In this document: piece by piece, positions 1 to 7,416 of the stretch
Numbering within the stretch: the stretch's first letter is position 1
Layout: each line of letters opens with the position of its first letter
Notes under the pieces: generated by a model
The model's input: the letters and a program-made list of their open reading frames with translations, nothing else
Told to the model about the DNA's origin: nothing
Database searches by the model: none
NCBI GenBank assembly: GCA_043808035.1
Contig: JAZDFH010000075.1
Span: 1-29,691 of the forward strand
Direction: 5' to 3'
Length of the DNA: 29,691 bases
From: JAZDFH01 sp043808035
Lineage (GTDB): Bacteria; Patescibacteriota; Minisyncoccia; UBA6257; Colwellbacteraceae
Position numbers and translations under genes: made by a program

Positions 1-63
1 TCGTAATGTGATTATCGTTCATTGTTATTGTCATTAATACTCATGGTATGATAATCACCCAGC

Positions 64-88
64 AAAAAGGAGCTTTCAGCTCCTTTTT
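64..88. terminator. Bidirectional intrinsic terminator
   Basis: A perfect 10-bp stem (AAAAAGGAGC with GCTCCTTTTT) closes a 5-nt loop and carries A- and T-tracts on its two sides, so it could stop transcription in either direction. Any gene it serves on the + strand lies before the window. Bases 1-63 show no coding region that I can support. Confidence 0.8.
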
Positions 89-142
89 GTGTTGGAATGG
101 GTTTTTATTTCAGGCTACTTGTGTGTTGGACAAGACTTAACC

Positions 143-172
143 TTGCTCTAACTCATAAAAAAGGGCTATACT
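143..172 (+). promoter_or_regulatory. Promoter of the ABC-F gene
   Basis: TTGCTC at 143-148 and TATACT at 167-172 are separated by 18 bp. The ATG at 184 lies 11 nt after the -10 box, so the transcript would have essentially no 5' leader. No Shine-Dalgarno is visible. Confidence 0.55.
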
Positions 173-183
173 GTTCGGTATCT

Positions 184-1638
184 ATGTCTCAAAATGAAGT
201 GATAATCCGTTTCAATAAGGTGTCGTTTGAGTACGGCGCACTGAAGCCCATTTTAGAAGAGGCTGATTTTAGTGTCCGCCGCGGCGCAAAAATTACACTA
301 ATGGGACAAAACGGCGCCGGCAAATCGACTATTTTCAATCTAATCACAGGAGAAATCAATCAGGAGGCAGGATCAATCGCCATTATAAAAGGAGCAACCA
401 TTGCAACCGCGAAACAAGTTATTCCACGCGACATTATAGGGAAAACCGTTCGTGAATTCTTCGAAACGGCATTTCTGAACAAAATATACGATATTGATCC
501 TCGCATCGATAAAGCATTGGATGCCGTTAACTTTTCAGCTTCTCACGAAAGAATATTAAAAACTTTTTCAGGAGGACAACAAGCGCGGCTTCTTTTGGCA
601 CATGCACTTATTCAAAATCCGGACATTCTTCTTTTGGATGAACCGACGAATAACCTTGATAAAGCAGGCATCGAACATCTTACAAAATTTCTTATCGAAT
701 ATAAAAAGACAGTAATCGTTATTTCTCACGACGCCGAATTTTTAAATACATTCACTGAAGGCATCCTCTATCTTGATATACATACTCGAAAAGTTGAACA
801 ATATACAGGTAACTACTTCGATGTCGTTGCGGAAATAAGCCGAAGGATTGAACGTGAACGGATGAAAAACGTTCGACTGCAAAGAGATATCGAAAATCGC
901 AAAAAACAAGCAAGTTTCTTTGCACAAAAGGGAGGGCATTTACGTGACGTCTCAAAAAAAATGAAACAGAAGATACAAGAAATTGAAGAGGATATCGTTG
1001 ATGTTCGCCGCGAAGACAAAACAATTCGGAGCTTCGCTATCCCCTGCCAAGAAGATATTGCCGGAGTATTACTTGAACTGAATTCCGTTACCATTATAAA
1101 AAAAGATGTTCAAGTAAAAAAGAAAGTATCAATCTCACTAAAAAAAGGAGAACGACTCCTCCTGACAGGCCCGAACGGCATTGGAAAAACAACATTACTC
1201 GAACGACTTGCAAGCGGCACCGCAGACGGAGCAATAATCACCGAAGGCATACGAGTCGGGTACTATCGTCAAGATTTTTCCACACTCGACTTCAACGTAA
1301 CCGCGTATAAAGCACTTGCCGACGTCATGGAAGAAGGGACTGAAGAGAGACTAAGATCTTGTGCGGCGGGCTTTCTTCTGGATGCGGAAATCCTCAAAAC
1401 AAAAATCGGTTCCCTTTCGGAAGGACAAAAAGGTCTCGTGCTCTTCGCTCAAATAACTCTTCAAAAACCGGGGATTCTCATACTGGATGAACCGACAAAT
1501 CATATAAATTTTCGCCATATTCCTGTAATTGCAAACGCCGTAAACAGGTTCGAAGGAGCGATTATCTTAGTAAGTCATCTCAACGATTTTATTTCGAAAA
1601 TCAAAATAACAAATACACTTGATTTGGAATCAAAATAA
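184..1638 (+). CDS. ABC-F family ATPase (two ABC domains)
   Basis: This is a soluble tandem-ABC protein of the ABC-F class (EttA/Uup/Vga-like), a family that acts on ribosomes in translation control or antibiotic protection rather than in transport. From the chosen start (484 aa), domain 1 shows Walker A GQNGAGKST (41-49), signature FSGGQ (128-132) and Walker B/D-loop DEPTNNLD (152-159). A charged, helical linker of about 80 residues follows. Domain 2 shows GPNGIGKTT (329-337), LSEGQ (411-415) and DEPTNHI (435-441). There are no membrane segments. The frame is open upstream to 97, but ATG 184 fits the promoter spacing and starts just before the first ABC strand. The second D-loop reads HINF rather than the usual HLD. 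The protein is shorter than most ABC-F members and has no C-terminal extension. The subfamily cannot be fixed from sequence alone. Confidence 0.9.
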   Translation: MSQNEVIIRFNKVSFEYGALKPILEEADFSVRRGAKITLMGQNGAGKSTIFNLITGEINQEAGSIAIIKGATIATAKQVIPRDIIGKTVREFFETAFLNKIYDIDPRIDKALDAVNFSASHERILKTFSGGQQARLLLAHALIQNPDILLLDEPTNNLDKAGIEHLTKFLIEYKKTVIVISHDAEFLNTFTEGILYLDIHTRKVEQYTGNYFDVVAEISRRIERERMKNVRLQRDIENRKKQASFFAQKGGHLRDVSKKMKQKIQEIEEDIVDVRREDKTIRSFAIPCQEDIAGVLLELNSVTIIKKDVQVKKKVSISLKKGERLLLTGPNGIGKTTLLERLASGTADGAIITEGIRVGYYRQDFSTLDFNVTAYKALADVMEEGTEERLRSCAAGFLLDAEILKTKIGSLSEGQKGLVLFAQITLQKPGILILDEPTNHINFRHIPVIANAVNRFEGAIILVSHLNDFISKIKITNTLDLESK

Positions 1639-1775
1639 AATCTGTTGGGGAATGAACTGTAATGGTAATCCGAAAGGCAAAACACTAAAACAGCTTCTAT
1701 CCTCTGTAATTCTATACTTTTTCCAACTCTCCCGCAAAAATTTTATTTTGTTCATTATGGAAGTATTCCACACAA

Positions 1776-1803
1776 ACAAAATCCGCCAGTTAGCGGATTT
1801 TGT
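1776..1803. terminator. Convergent bidirectional terminator
   Basis: An 11-bp perfect stem (1776-1786 with 1793-1803) closes a 6-nt loop, with A/T-rich flanks of the stem on both sides. It sits between the converging ABC-F gene (+) and the DUF2680-like gene (-). Bases 1639-1775 show nothing else. Confidence 0.75.
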
Positions 1804-1829
1804 GGAAAGCAAGATTTTCGTATCCTCTC

Positions 1830-2384
1830 TTATTTCGTATGGGGAGCTGCCGATTTTTCGCGTCCTCTGCCATTAAAGAATTTTGCGCCTTCGAATCTGC
1901 TCTGACCTCTTTGCATCATCGGGCCTCCGCATCTAAACATAAGGTATTGTTGTGAAATGTTATTGTTTGTCGCCCATTGTTTTTCTGAATCCATAATTTG
2001 TTTCATGCCACTGTTGATTTCTTCTCGTGTTTTGCCGTTGAGAGCGGCTATTTGGGCGTCAATCGTGGATTTTTCCGCCAAGATTTGATTTGCTTGATCT
2101 TGAGTTAATTTACCATCGCTTACCGCCTTATTAATTCGGTCGGTGAATGATTGTTGGCGATTCGTGTCCATTTGTGTTTTTTGTTGCGCGAGTTGTTCAT
2201 CAAAAACTTTTTGAACTTCGGTCGGATTGAGATTGAATTTTTGAGCAATCACATCAACAAAATTACCCATAAAATTTGGACGAGTATTGTTGTTGGTTGC
2301 TGCGCGGACAGCCCCTATGCCTGTGACCGTAAGTCCTGCTGCGACGGCTATAGCTGCTAATACTTTTGTCTTGTTGTTTATCAT
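1830..2384 (-). CDS. Secreted DUF2680-like protein
   Basis: This is a 184-aa exported protein of unknown function. Residues 1-29 form a signal peptide: NKTK positive end, alanine/valine-rich hydrophobic core, and probable cleavage after AVRA. The mature part begins with an asparagine-rich stretch, then a helical segment with a 'LNPTEVQKVFDEQ' pattern and a repeated 'VSDGKLTQDQANQILAEK' pattern. These resemble the small helical units of DUF2680-type proteins from Firmicutes and CPR genomes. The tail is rich in Met, Gly and Arg and may be disordered. The ATG at 2384 follows an AT-rich stretch with a TATACA-like -10 and no Shine-Dalgarno. The gene appears monocistronic, bounded by hairpins on both sides. 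The family assignment is by pattern and is moderately certain; no biochemical role is known to me. Confidence 0.7.
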   Translation of the reverse strand: MINNKTKVLAAIAVAAGLTVTGIGAVRAATNNNTRPNFMGNFVDVIAQKFNLNPTEVQKVFDEQLAQQKTQMDTNRQQSFTDRINKAVSDGKLTQDQANQILAEKSTIDAQIAALNGKTREEINSGMKQIMDSEKQWATNNNISQQYLMFRCGGPMMQRGQSRFEGAKFFNGRGREKSAAPHTK

Positions 2385-2470
2385 ATGTTATGTATATATT
2401 TCGTTTAGTAACAATATTTTTCGTTGCTCATTTATTATTACACAATACCGTCTTACTATATTTCACCAAC

Positions 2471-2500
2471 AATAAGACCGCATTTACATGCGGTCTTATT
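2471..2500 (-). terminator. Terminator-like hairpin after RimK-like gene
   Basis: A perfect 12-bp stem (AATAAGACCGCA and its complement) closes a 6-nt loop, just beyond the stop of the 2528-3409 gene. The 3' stem arm ends in TCTTATT but no long T-run follows, so termination may be partial. Confidence 0.6.
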
Positions 2501-2527
2501 ACAAGAGAACGAATCAAAGTTCGAGAA

Positions 2528-3409
2528 TTATGCATTCGGACATAAGCGATGTATTTGAGAAGATAGAAATTTATACCCTCCATCAACTTCATTTGTTTTT
2601 GGTGTGATACCGGGGAATCTGTTCACTTCCAATAAATATAGTCCTTTGGTGTTTTTATCAACGATAATATCCGCTCGTGCCCATGATAGGCCGAGAAGTT
2701 TGCTTGTTTTTAAAGCCATTTCTTTTACGTCTGACGGTATATCATCAGGATTGATGAAAACTTCTTTCGCTCCGTTGCAGGTGTTGTTTCGGAACTCGCC
2801 TTCTTGCGGGTAGCTTTTTTCACCCGATACGACAACGCCGTTTGCGACGAGCACTCCCCAATCGTATTCGTTCGGGATATATTTTTGAAAGAGATATTTT
2901 TTGTGTTTCGGGAGCTTCTCCATTTTTTCGATAAGCTCTTCTTCTGTTGCGACATACTCTGAATGGACTCCTCTTGATCCTTTCACGTCTTTGATAATTA
3001 AAGGATACCCGCACACTTTTTTTATTTGTGCAAAATTTTGATCTACATCGTGACGAGTAAAAAAGAGCGTATCAGGAGTTTGAATGTTGTTGAGGGAAAA
3101 TATCATTTGATCAGTGATTTTTGAAGTGCTTTTTTCTACATACGTGCAAGGAGTATTCGATTGTTTTAAATACAGTTTTATGGCATATGCCAAATCTCGA
3201 CCGCTCCACATGGAAGAAAGCCAAACAAACGAGAAATGATCTAAATTGATTCCGTTATGCAAAATTTTAAGAATTCCATTTTGAAAAATGAATTCCAAGT
3301 TTTGATACTTCCCTTTTGTCAGGTTTATCGGAAACGGAAATTTATTGATCATCTGTTCAATGTTCTGAACTGTAGGTAAACATAATAGGTTAAAAGTTTT
3401 TTTCGTCAT
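2528..3409 (-). CDS. RimK-like ATP-grasp ligase
   Basis: This is a 293-aa protein with an ATP-grasp fold of the RimK/glutathione-synthetase type. Such enzymes activate a carboxylate as an acyl-phosphate and join it to an amine; the substrate here is not predictable. Visible motifs are YPLIIKDVKGSRGVH (the ATP-binding lysine and glycine-rich loop, roughly 135-150), FQKYIP (the adenine-contacting hinge), and the C-terminal WARADIIVD...LYLLEVNRFPGI. That last motif carries the Asp, Glu and Asn that normally hold the two metal ions. The N-terminal 100 residues are a poorly conserved lid region containing a SGRDLAYAI segment. The gene stands alone between hairpins. Its upstream region (3426-3478) carries three copies of an 11-bp box that could be operators. 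No Shine-Dalgarno is seen. The fold assignment is firm; the pathway is unknown. Confidence 0.85.
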   Translation of the reverse strand: MTKKTFNLLCLPTVQNIEQMINKFPFPINLTKGKYQNLEFIFQNGILKILHNGINLDHFSFVWLSSMWSGRDLAYAIKLYLKQSNTPCTYVEKSTSKITDQMIFSLNNIQTPDTLFFTRHDVDQNFAQIKKVCGYPLIIKDVKGSRGVHSEYVATEEELIEKMEKLPKHKKYLFQKYIPNEYDWGVLVANGVVVSGEKSYPQEGEFRNNTCNGAKEVFINPDDIPSDVKEMALKTSKLLGLSWARADIIVDKNTKGLYLLEVNRFPGITPKTNEVDGGYKFLSSQIHRLCPNA

Positions 3410-3425
3410 AAGTAAGTAAAAAAAG

Positions 3426-3478
3426 TAATAAGAATTAAAAATCTTCTTATTAGGTAAAAGTTAAAGCTAATAAGAATT
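3426..3478. repeat. Three TAATAAGAATT boxes, possible operator
   Basis: TAATAAGAATT occurs at 3426-3436 and again at 3468-3478, exactly 42 bp apart (four helical turns). An inverted partial copy, TTCTTATTA, lies between them at 3444-3452. The array is directly upstream of the RimK-like gene start at 3409. Binding of a regulator is an inference. The local base composition is very AT-rich, which raises the chance background. Confidence 0.4.
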
Positions 3479-3569
3479 CCCAAGGGGTTTCAGTAAAGGG
3501 AAAAACGACTGTTCATTTTATACCATATTTTTTGCTTATTGTAAAAATATTGACTTTTTAATCAAAAAG

Positions 3570-3598
3570 TTGTGTTTTTAAAAGCTTTATGCTATATT
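3570..3598 (+). promoter_or_regulatory. Promoter of the structured leader / 183-aa gene
   Basis: TTGTGT (3570-3575) and TATATT (3593-3598) are spaced by 17 bp. Transcription would begin near 3605, giving a leader of about 140 nt before the first ATG at 3745. That is unusually long for this window. Confidence 0.6.
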
Positions 3599-3604
3599 CC
3601 CGCC

Positions 3605-3744
3605 AGCTCTTAAAATATTCTGAATACTTGGGGTCGCAAGCAGGGATGGATATTTTTTGTTAATTAATTAGTAATTAAACAAAATATATCCCATTTTTGT
3701 CGGCAATTACCGCAAGAATGGGATAGTTTGTTCATTAAAAACTT
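3605..3744 (+). promoter_or_regulatory. Structured 5' leader with mutually exclusive hairpins
   Basis: Hairpin A spans 3643-3692: GGGAT at its foot, then a long A/U stem around GTTAATTA, closing with ATCCC. It is followed by a run of five T (3694-3698), which makes it terminator-like. Hairpin B spans 3690-3722: CCCATT with AATGGG, plus an inner stem. Both hairpins need the same CCC at 3690-3692, so they cannot form together. A small CTTG/CAAG hairpin precedes them near 3627-3640. I do not recognise a known riboswitch, SRP or 6S consensus here. It could also be a stand-alone small RNA. Confidence 0.5.
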
Positions 3745-4296
3745 ATGTTATCAAAAATATTTAGTCAGAAACAATCAGGCGAAAAAATTCTAAGAACGGC
3801 AAAGGACTCTCCTACTATGGCAGATAAACGGAAGTTAGTTCGAGAAAATATTGATGTTATTCGAAATTTTCTTGATGCTGAAGATGCTAAGCCGACGAGA
3901 CATCAGTTTATTCAGAACATAGGAAAACTTCTGGACGAAATCGCCAGTAAAGTTCTTGATGGGAAAAAACTGTATAATATAGGACTTACCCCGTCCTATA
4001 AAGCTACTCTCCAAGAGATATCCAGAGCAGTTAACGAAATCTTGCAGAAATTGAAAGAACGCAATATAGATATTACGGAAATCTCAAAACAGGCGTATTG
4101 GCGTCACTCTTATGGAGAGGGTAAATGGTCATTACAGGAAGTAACGAACTTCCCTCTTGATTGGTTAGTCTCTGCTGTGGTGAAATATAATGAAGAGACT
4201 GGGAAAGTGAAAGATATAGATATGGAAAAATGTTTGACTGCAAATGAAGTGAAAGAATGTCTTGATTTGATTAAAGAATGGAACGCTGAGAAATAA
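3745..4296 (+). CDS. Unrecognised 183-aa soluble protein
   Basis: I do not recognise the family. The product is hydrophilic and mostly helical by composition, rich in Lys and Glu, with no signal peptide or membrane segment. It ends in a Leu/Glu-rich helix (NEVKECLDLIKEWN). A central stretch, KQAYWRHSYGEGKWSLQEV, is rich in aromatic residues and could be a conserved surface. Two starts are possible. ATG 3745 comes right after the hairpins. ATG 3817 (residue 25) has an AAAGGA site 10 nt upstream and gives a protein beginning MADKRKLVREN. If 3817 is right, the leader is over 200 nt long. The gene is isolated between its own promoter and a strong terminator, so its leader RNA probably controls it. 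Confidence 0.7.
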   Translation: MLSKIFSQKQSGEKILRTAKDSPTMADKRKLVRENIDVIRNFLDAEDAKPTRHQFIQNIGKLLDEIASKVLDGKKLYNIGLTPSYKATLQEISRAVNEILQKLKERNIDITEISKQAYWRHSYGEGKWSLQEVTNFPLDWLVSAVVKYNEETGKVKDIDMEKCLTANEVKECLDLIKEWNAEK

Positions 4297-4303
4297 ATTT
4301 CTC

Positions 4304-4336
4304 AAAACAGCCGTACGACCCTACGGCTGTTTTTTT
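4304..4336 (+). terminator. Intrinsic terminator
   Basis: A 9-bp GC-rich stem (ACAGCCGTA at 4307-4315 with TACGGCTGT at 4322-4330) is extended by AAA/TTT pairs and followed by a T-run to 4336. It ends the 183-aa gene. The next gene's -10 box starts five bases after the T-run. Confidence 0.9.
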
Positions 4337-4340
4337 GTGG

Positions 4341-4346
4341 TACAAT
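4341..4346 (+). promoter_or_regulatory. -10 box of the exonuclease gene (leaderless)
   Basis: TACAAT ends 8 nt before the ATG at 4355, and no Shine-Dalgarno lies between them, so the mRNA should start at or next to the ATG. No convincing -35 is visible; that position falls in the preceding terminator. Confidence 0.5.
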
Positions 4347-4354
4347 GGCACTAT

Positions 4355-5164
4355 ATGAAACGACTTATTGTCATTGACGGACATAATTTTCTTTGGAGGG
4401 CATATTCTGTGCCGTTCAAATTCTATTCTCAACGGAAGACTCCCTTACACGTTGTTTCGACATATTTGAGTCTTGTTCGTCGAGCGCTTACGAGTTTGGA
4501 GAGTTCTACACAAACAGATTCGGTTGTTATTGTCTTTGACACCAATACCTCGAACAGCAATAAGGAACTTTCGGAAGACTACAAGGCGAATAGAAAACGT
4601 TTTGCTGAAGATGAAGATTCGCCCTATGCTCATTTATCGTATGTCAGGACTGTTTTGGAAGATCTTTCGATTGGTTTTTTGGAAATACCGAATATTGAAG
4701 CGGATGATATTATCGCGAGTGTATCGAAAGGCTTTTGTAAAAGAGACAGTACAAATAAGGCATTTATTGTTTCGACGGACTCGGATTTTTATCAATTGCT
4801 TGATGGGCAGATTTTCATTGTAAAGTTAAAAGCCTGTCAAGATCATGAAATTGTTGATCACCATTATGTTAAAAACAAGCTTGGCGTTAGTCCTGATCAA
4901 TACGTTGAATTTAAATCTCTTGTAGGAGATACGGCGGATAATATAAAAGGTGTTGCGGGGGTTGGTCCGGTAACGGCGCGAAAAATTATTCATAACACGA
5001 TAGAATTCGATATGAAGCCGCATACAGAGACAATGACGTTAAATAGAAAGCTTATTACACTCGATTGTGGTTGTAAAAAACAATGGAGATTTAAAGATTT
5101 TGCGTACAACGATGATGTTATGAATATTTCAAACAAAGAAATTTTCAAACGGTGTAATTTTTGA
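4355..5164 (+). CDS. 5'-3' exonuclease (Pol I N-domain/FEN-like)
   Basis: This is a 269-aa stand-alone version of the 5'-nuclease domain of DNA polymerase I. The family cleaves 5' flaps and RNA primers with two metal ions during replication and repair. The acidic ligands are visible in order: Asp8 (VIDGHNFLWRA), Asp62 (VFDTN), the helical-arch YKANR (76-80), Glu115/Asp117/Asp118 (EADDIIA), Asp142/Asp144 (STDSDFYQLL) and Asp192/Asp195 (GDTADN). A helix-hairpin-helix DNA-binding segment follows at about 198-210 (GVAGVGPVTARKI). There is no polymerase domain. ATG 4355 was chosen over the upstream in-frame ATG 4337 because the -10 box lies between them and the protein then begins at the first beta strand. 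folE2 follows 16 bp downstream. Confidence 0.9.
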   Translation: MKRLIVIDGHNFLWRAYSVPFKFYSQRKTPLHVVSTYLSLVRRALTSLESSTQTDSVVIVFDTNTSNSNKELSEDYKANRKRFAEDEDSPYAHLSYVRTVLEDLSIGFLEIPNIEADDIIASVSKGFCKRDSTNKAFIVSTDSDFYQLLDGQIFIVKLKACQDHEIVDHHYVKNKLGVSPDQYVEFKSLVGDTADNIKGVAGVGPVTARKIIHNTIEFDMKPHTETMTLNRKLITLDCGCKKQWRFKDFAYNDDVMNISNKEIFKRCNF

Positions 5165-5180
5165 TAGTATCAATCTCATT

Positions 5181-5948
5181 ATGCAAGTTCAAAACAGTAA
5201 GGAAGAACGAGGTATTGCGATTGAAGAAGTCGGGATTACAAAGGTTATGGTGCCTCTTTCTATCTCCGATAAAGCAAATGGCAAACAACAGGTTGTTGCT
5301 ACGGTCAATATGAGTGTTAATTTGCCTGGAAACCGCAGAGGAACACACATGAGTCGGTTTATTGAAGTTATTAAAGAATATCGAGGATACGATTTTAACA
5401 ACAATTCTCTCGATGAAGTTTTGCTTGCATTAAAAAACAGGCTTAATGCAGACTCCGCCTTTTTAGAGTTGAGTTTTGATTATTTTATTGAAAAAGTATC
5501 TCCCGCATCGAAAGAAAAAAGTTTGATGCATTATGAGTGTAAAATAATCGGCAAACTGTTCGAAGATAAAAAAGAAACATATTTGGAAGTATTTGTTCCG
5601 ATTTCTTCTGTGTGCCCCTGCAGTCTGGCAATTAGTGATACAGGAGCGCATAACCAGAGAGGCATCGTACATGTGACGGTGAAAACGAACGAGTTTGTTT
5701 GGTTGGAAGATTTGATAACGCTTATCGAACGTTGCGGAAGTGGTGAAATGTATGCTTTACTCAAGCGAGACGATGAAAAATATGTTACCGAAAAAATGTT
5801 TGCGAATCCGAAATTTGTTGAAGATGTCGTCCGCGACATTGCGGTAGAATTAGGTCATAATACTTGTATCGATACGTTTTGTGTCGAATGTACCAGTTAC
5901 GAGTCTATCCATAATCATAACGCCTATGCCAAAATTACAAAAAAATAA
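5181..5948 (+). CDS. folE2: GTP cyclohydrolase IB (FolE2)
   Basis: A 255-aa enzyme of the type IB family, which opens GTP to 7,8-dihydroneopterin triphosphate, the first step for both folate and queuosine. Unlike FolE it is not strictly zinc-dependent. The hallmark SVCPCSLAISDTGAHNQR spans 143-160 (Cys145 and Cys147, then GAHNQR). The N-terminal RGTHMSRF (53-60) and C-terminal ESIHNHNAYA are also present. Length and motif order match complete family members. The gene starts 16 bp after the exonuclease stop, without a Shine-Dalgarno, and its last 23 bp overlap the start of queD, so the two are probably co-expressed. Confidence 0.93.
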   Translation: MQVQNSKEERGIAIEEVGITKVMVPLSISDKANGKQQVVATVNMSVNLPGNRRGTHMSRFIEVIKEYRGYDFNNNSLDEVLLALKNRLNADSAFLELSFDYFIEKVSPASKEKSLMHYECKIIGKLFEDKKETYLEVFVPISSVCPCSLAISDTGAHNQRGIVHVTVKTNEFVWLEDLITLIERCGSGEMYALLKRDDEKYVTEKMFANPKFVEDVVRDIAVELGHNTCIDTFCVECTSYESIHNHNAYAKITKK

Positions 5949-6324
5949 ACAACTGTTTTTAACAAAAAATTTTATGTTCGAAGCAGCTCATCGATTGCCG
6001 AACTATAATGGTAAATGTGAAGCACTGCATGGTCACAGTTATCGTCTGGAAGTCACCGTTTCAGGAAAACTTGATACGAAATCGGGTATGATTGTAGACT
6101 TCGGGATACTTAAAAAAATCGTAAAAGAAAATGTTGTCGATGTCCTTGATCATAGTTATATCAATAATATTATCGAAACACCGACTGCGGAAAACATGGT
6201 TTTGTGGATGAATGAAAAGTTAGAAAAAAATTTACGGGAACAGGGGGTCTCTTTACACAAAATGCAATTATGGGAAACGAGAGATTCAAGCGTTACGTTG
6301 ATTTCTGACAATGATTTTGTATAG
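5926..6324 (+). CDS. queD: 6-pyruvoyl-tetrahydropterin synthase family (QueD/PTPS)
   Basis: A 132-aa COG0720 protein that would use the FolE2 product, dihydroneopterin triphosphate. Zinc ligands are His22 (FEAAHRL), His35 and His37 (HGH). The active-site segment is Cys31-Glu32-Ala-Leu-His35-Gly-His37. It therefore has both the cysteine of the QueD pattern (CxxxHGH) and the glutamate of the folate-type PTPS-III pattern (ExxHGH). Further motifs are GMIVDFG, LDHSYIN, PTAENMVLWM and the C-terminal WETRDSSVTL. The start at 5926 is preferred over the in-frame 5881 because the family begins close to the KxFxFxAAH strand. No queE, queC or folate genes are in the window, so whether it serves queuosine, folate or both is open. 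Confidence 0.88.
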   Translation: MPKLQKNKQLFLTKNFMFEAAHRLPNYNGKCEALHGHSYRLEVTVSGKLDTKSGMIVDFGILKKIVKENVVDVLDHSYINNIIETPTAENMVLWMNEKLEKNLREQGVSLHKMQLWETRDSSVTLISDNDFV

Positions 6325-6373
6325 GAGCTAAATATTTATAGAGCACTTCTTAAACAGGCTCTTCGGAAACCTT

Positions 6374-6751
6374 TTATAGACGAATATCTGTTTTCTTATG
6401 GTAATCGTTGTTGCTTGCGCGTTGCACTTTTTTAAAAAAGGTATTGATGAGCGATAATACAATACTGAATACCAATGCCCACCAAAAATTGGTAACGTGA
6501 AACCCCGGGACAACGGCACTTGCTCCCCAGATAAGAAAGGCGTTTATGATAAAAGCGGAAAGTCCGAGTGTAAAAACAGTGAGCGGAAATGTGAGGATTA
6601 AGAAAAGCGGCTTCAGAACGCTGTTGATAAATCCGATAACCACAGCAAGGACAAGTGCAGCTAAAAAGCTATCAACAGTTATGCCTGGCAGAAGATACGC
6701 GGCAACGATAATTGCAGATGTTGAAAGTAGCCAATTTATAAAGATATCCAT
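6374..6751 (-). CDS. YvlD-like small membrane protein (phage-holin-4 superfamily)
   Basis: A 125-aa integral membrane protein with about four hydrophobic segments (roughly 5-22, 27-50, 55-76 and 85-105) and a short charged C-terminus. The segment FINSVLKPLFLILTFPLTVFTLGL is characteristic of the YvlD/PF04020 family. That family is widespread, of unknown molecular function, and linked to envelope stress in Bacillus. The ATG at 6751 is preceded by a TAAAAT box 6 nt upstream and by no Shine-Dalgarno, consistent with a leaderless mRNA. Its end converges with queD. Confidence 0.85.
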   Translation of the reverse strand: MDIFINWLLSTSAIIVAAYLLPGITVDSFLAALVLAVVIGFINSVLKPLFLILTFPLTVFTLGLSAFIINAFLIWGASAVVPGFHVTNFWWALVFSIVLSLINTFFKKVQRASNNDYHKKTDIRL

Positions 6752-6795
6752 ATTATTATTTTAGCATAAGAGAATAACAAAACCATATGGGAATA

Positions 6796-7368
6796 TCATA
6801 TTGTGTTTTGCATCTCTTTCTTTATTATTTCAGCTACTTCTTTAATCGTTTTTTCTAATTTTCCTTCTTCATTGGTAACGACGTAGTCATATATATTTGT
6901 ATGTTTGAACCATTCTTTTGTGTATATCAATCGTTCTTTTAGTTGTTCTTCCGGAATACCTCCCCTTCTTCGGATTCTGTCTTCTAATATGGTAAGTGGT
7001 GCGGTAATCATTATTGCAACAATCCCGGGGAATATTTCTTTTGCGTGAGAGACTCCTTTATATTCTATTTTCCATATACCGACTGAATCGGATTTTAATA
7101 CACGATCTATCTCTTTTTTTGTAACACCGTAGAGGTTCCCGTTATATTGTTCCGCATATTCGATAAATTTTTTTGCAGCAATCCCCCGTTGAAATGCTTT
7201 CCGAGTAATAAAAAAGTATGGATTCCCCTCTGTGTCTCCAAGCCGCATAGGGCGAGACGTCGTGGTAATAACACGTTCTATGCGGAGATAATCCCGTAAC
7301 CCTTCTATTACAGAGTCTTCTCCTGCTCCGGAAGGACCGGAGATGATGAATAGTGGTAGCTTCTTCAT
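6796..7368 (-). CDS. Guanylate-kinase-like protein lacking the P-loop lysine
   Basis: This is a 190-aa P-loop NMP kinase of the guanylate kinase type, which normally converts GMP to GDP with ATP. The GMP-binding part is intact: TTTSRPMRLGDTEGNPYFF (serine and arginines) and LYGVTKKEI. The lid is RIRRRGGIPEEQLKERL. However, the Walker A loop reads GPSGAGEDS, with Glu17 where the catalytic lysine should be; the codon is GAA. Either it is a conserved noncanonical variant or it is inactive as a kinase. ATG 7368 was chosen over the extension to 7404 because it places the first beta strand (LPLFIISGPSG) at the usual distance from the N-terminus. The dus gene ends 48 bp upstream, so co-transcription is likely. 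Confidence 0.82.
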   Translation of the reverse strand: MKKLPLFIISGPSGAGEDSVIEGLRDYLRIERVITTTSRPMRLGDTEGNPYFFITRKAFQRGIAAKKFIEYAEQYNGNLYGVTKKEIDRVLKSDSVGIWKIEYKGVSHAKEIFPGIVAIMITAPLTILEDRIRRRGGIPEEQLKERLIYTKEWFKHTNIYDYVVTNEEGKLEKTIKEVAEIIKKEMQNTI

Positions 7369-7416
7369 ATCAATAATCATATGGCACATAAAATACGGAT
7401 TCAATGGGAAATGCGT

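Noticed and set aside
1619..1876. 85-aa + strand ORF after the ABC-F gene
   Set aside because: It runs through the convergent terminator and into the antisense of the DUF2680-like gene; composition is not protein-like.
3605..3744. SRP RNA, 6S RNA or a known riboswitch in the leader
   Set aside because: No SRP GGAAG/AGCAG core, no 6S-like bulged helix, and no riboswitch consensus that I know could be matched.
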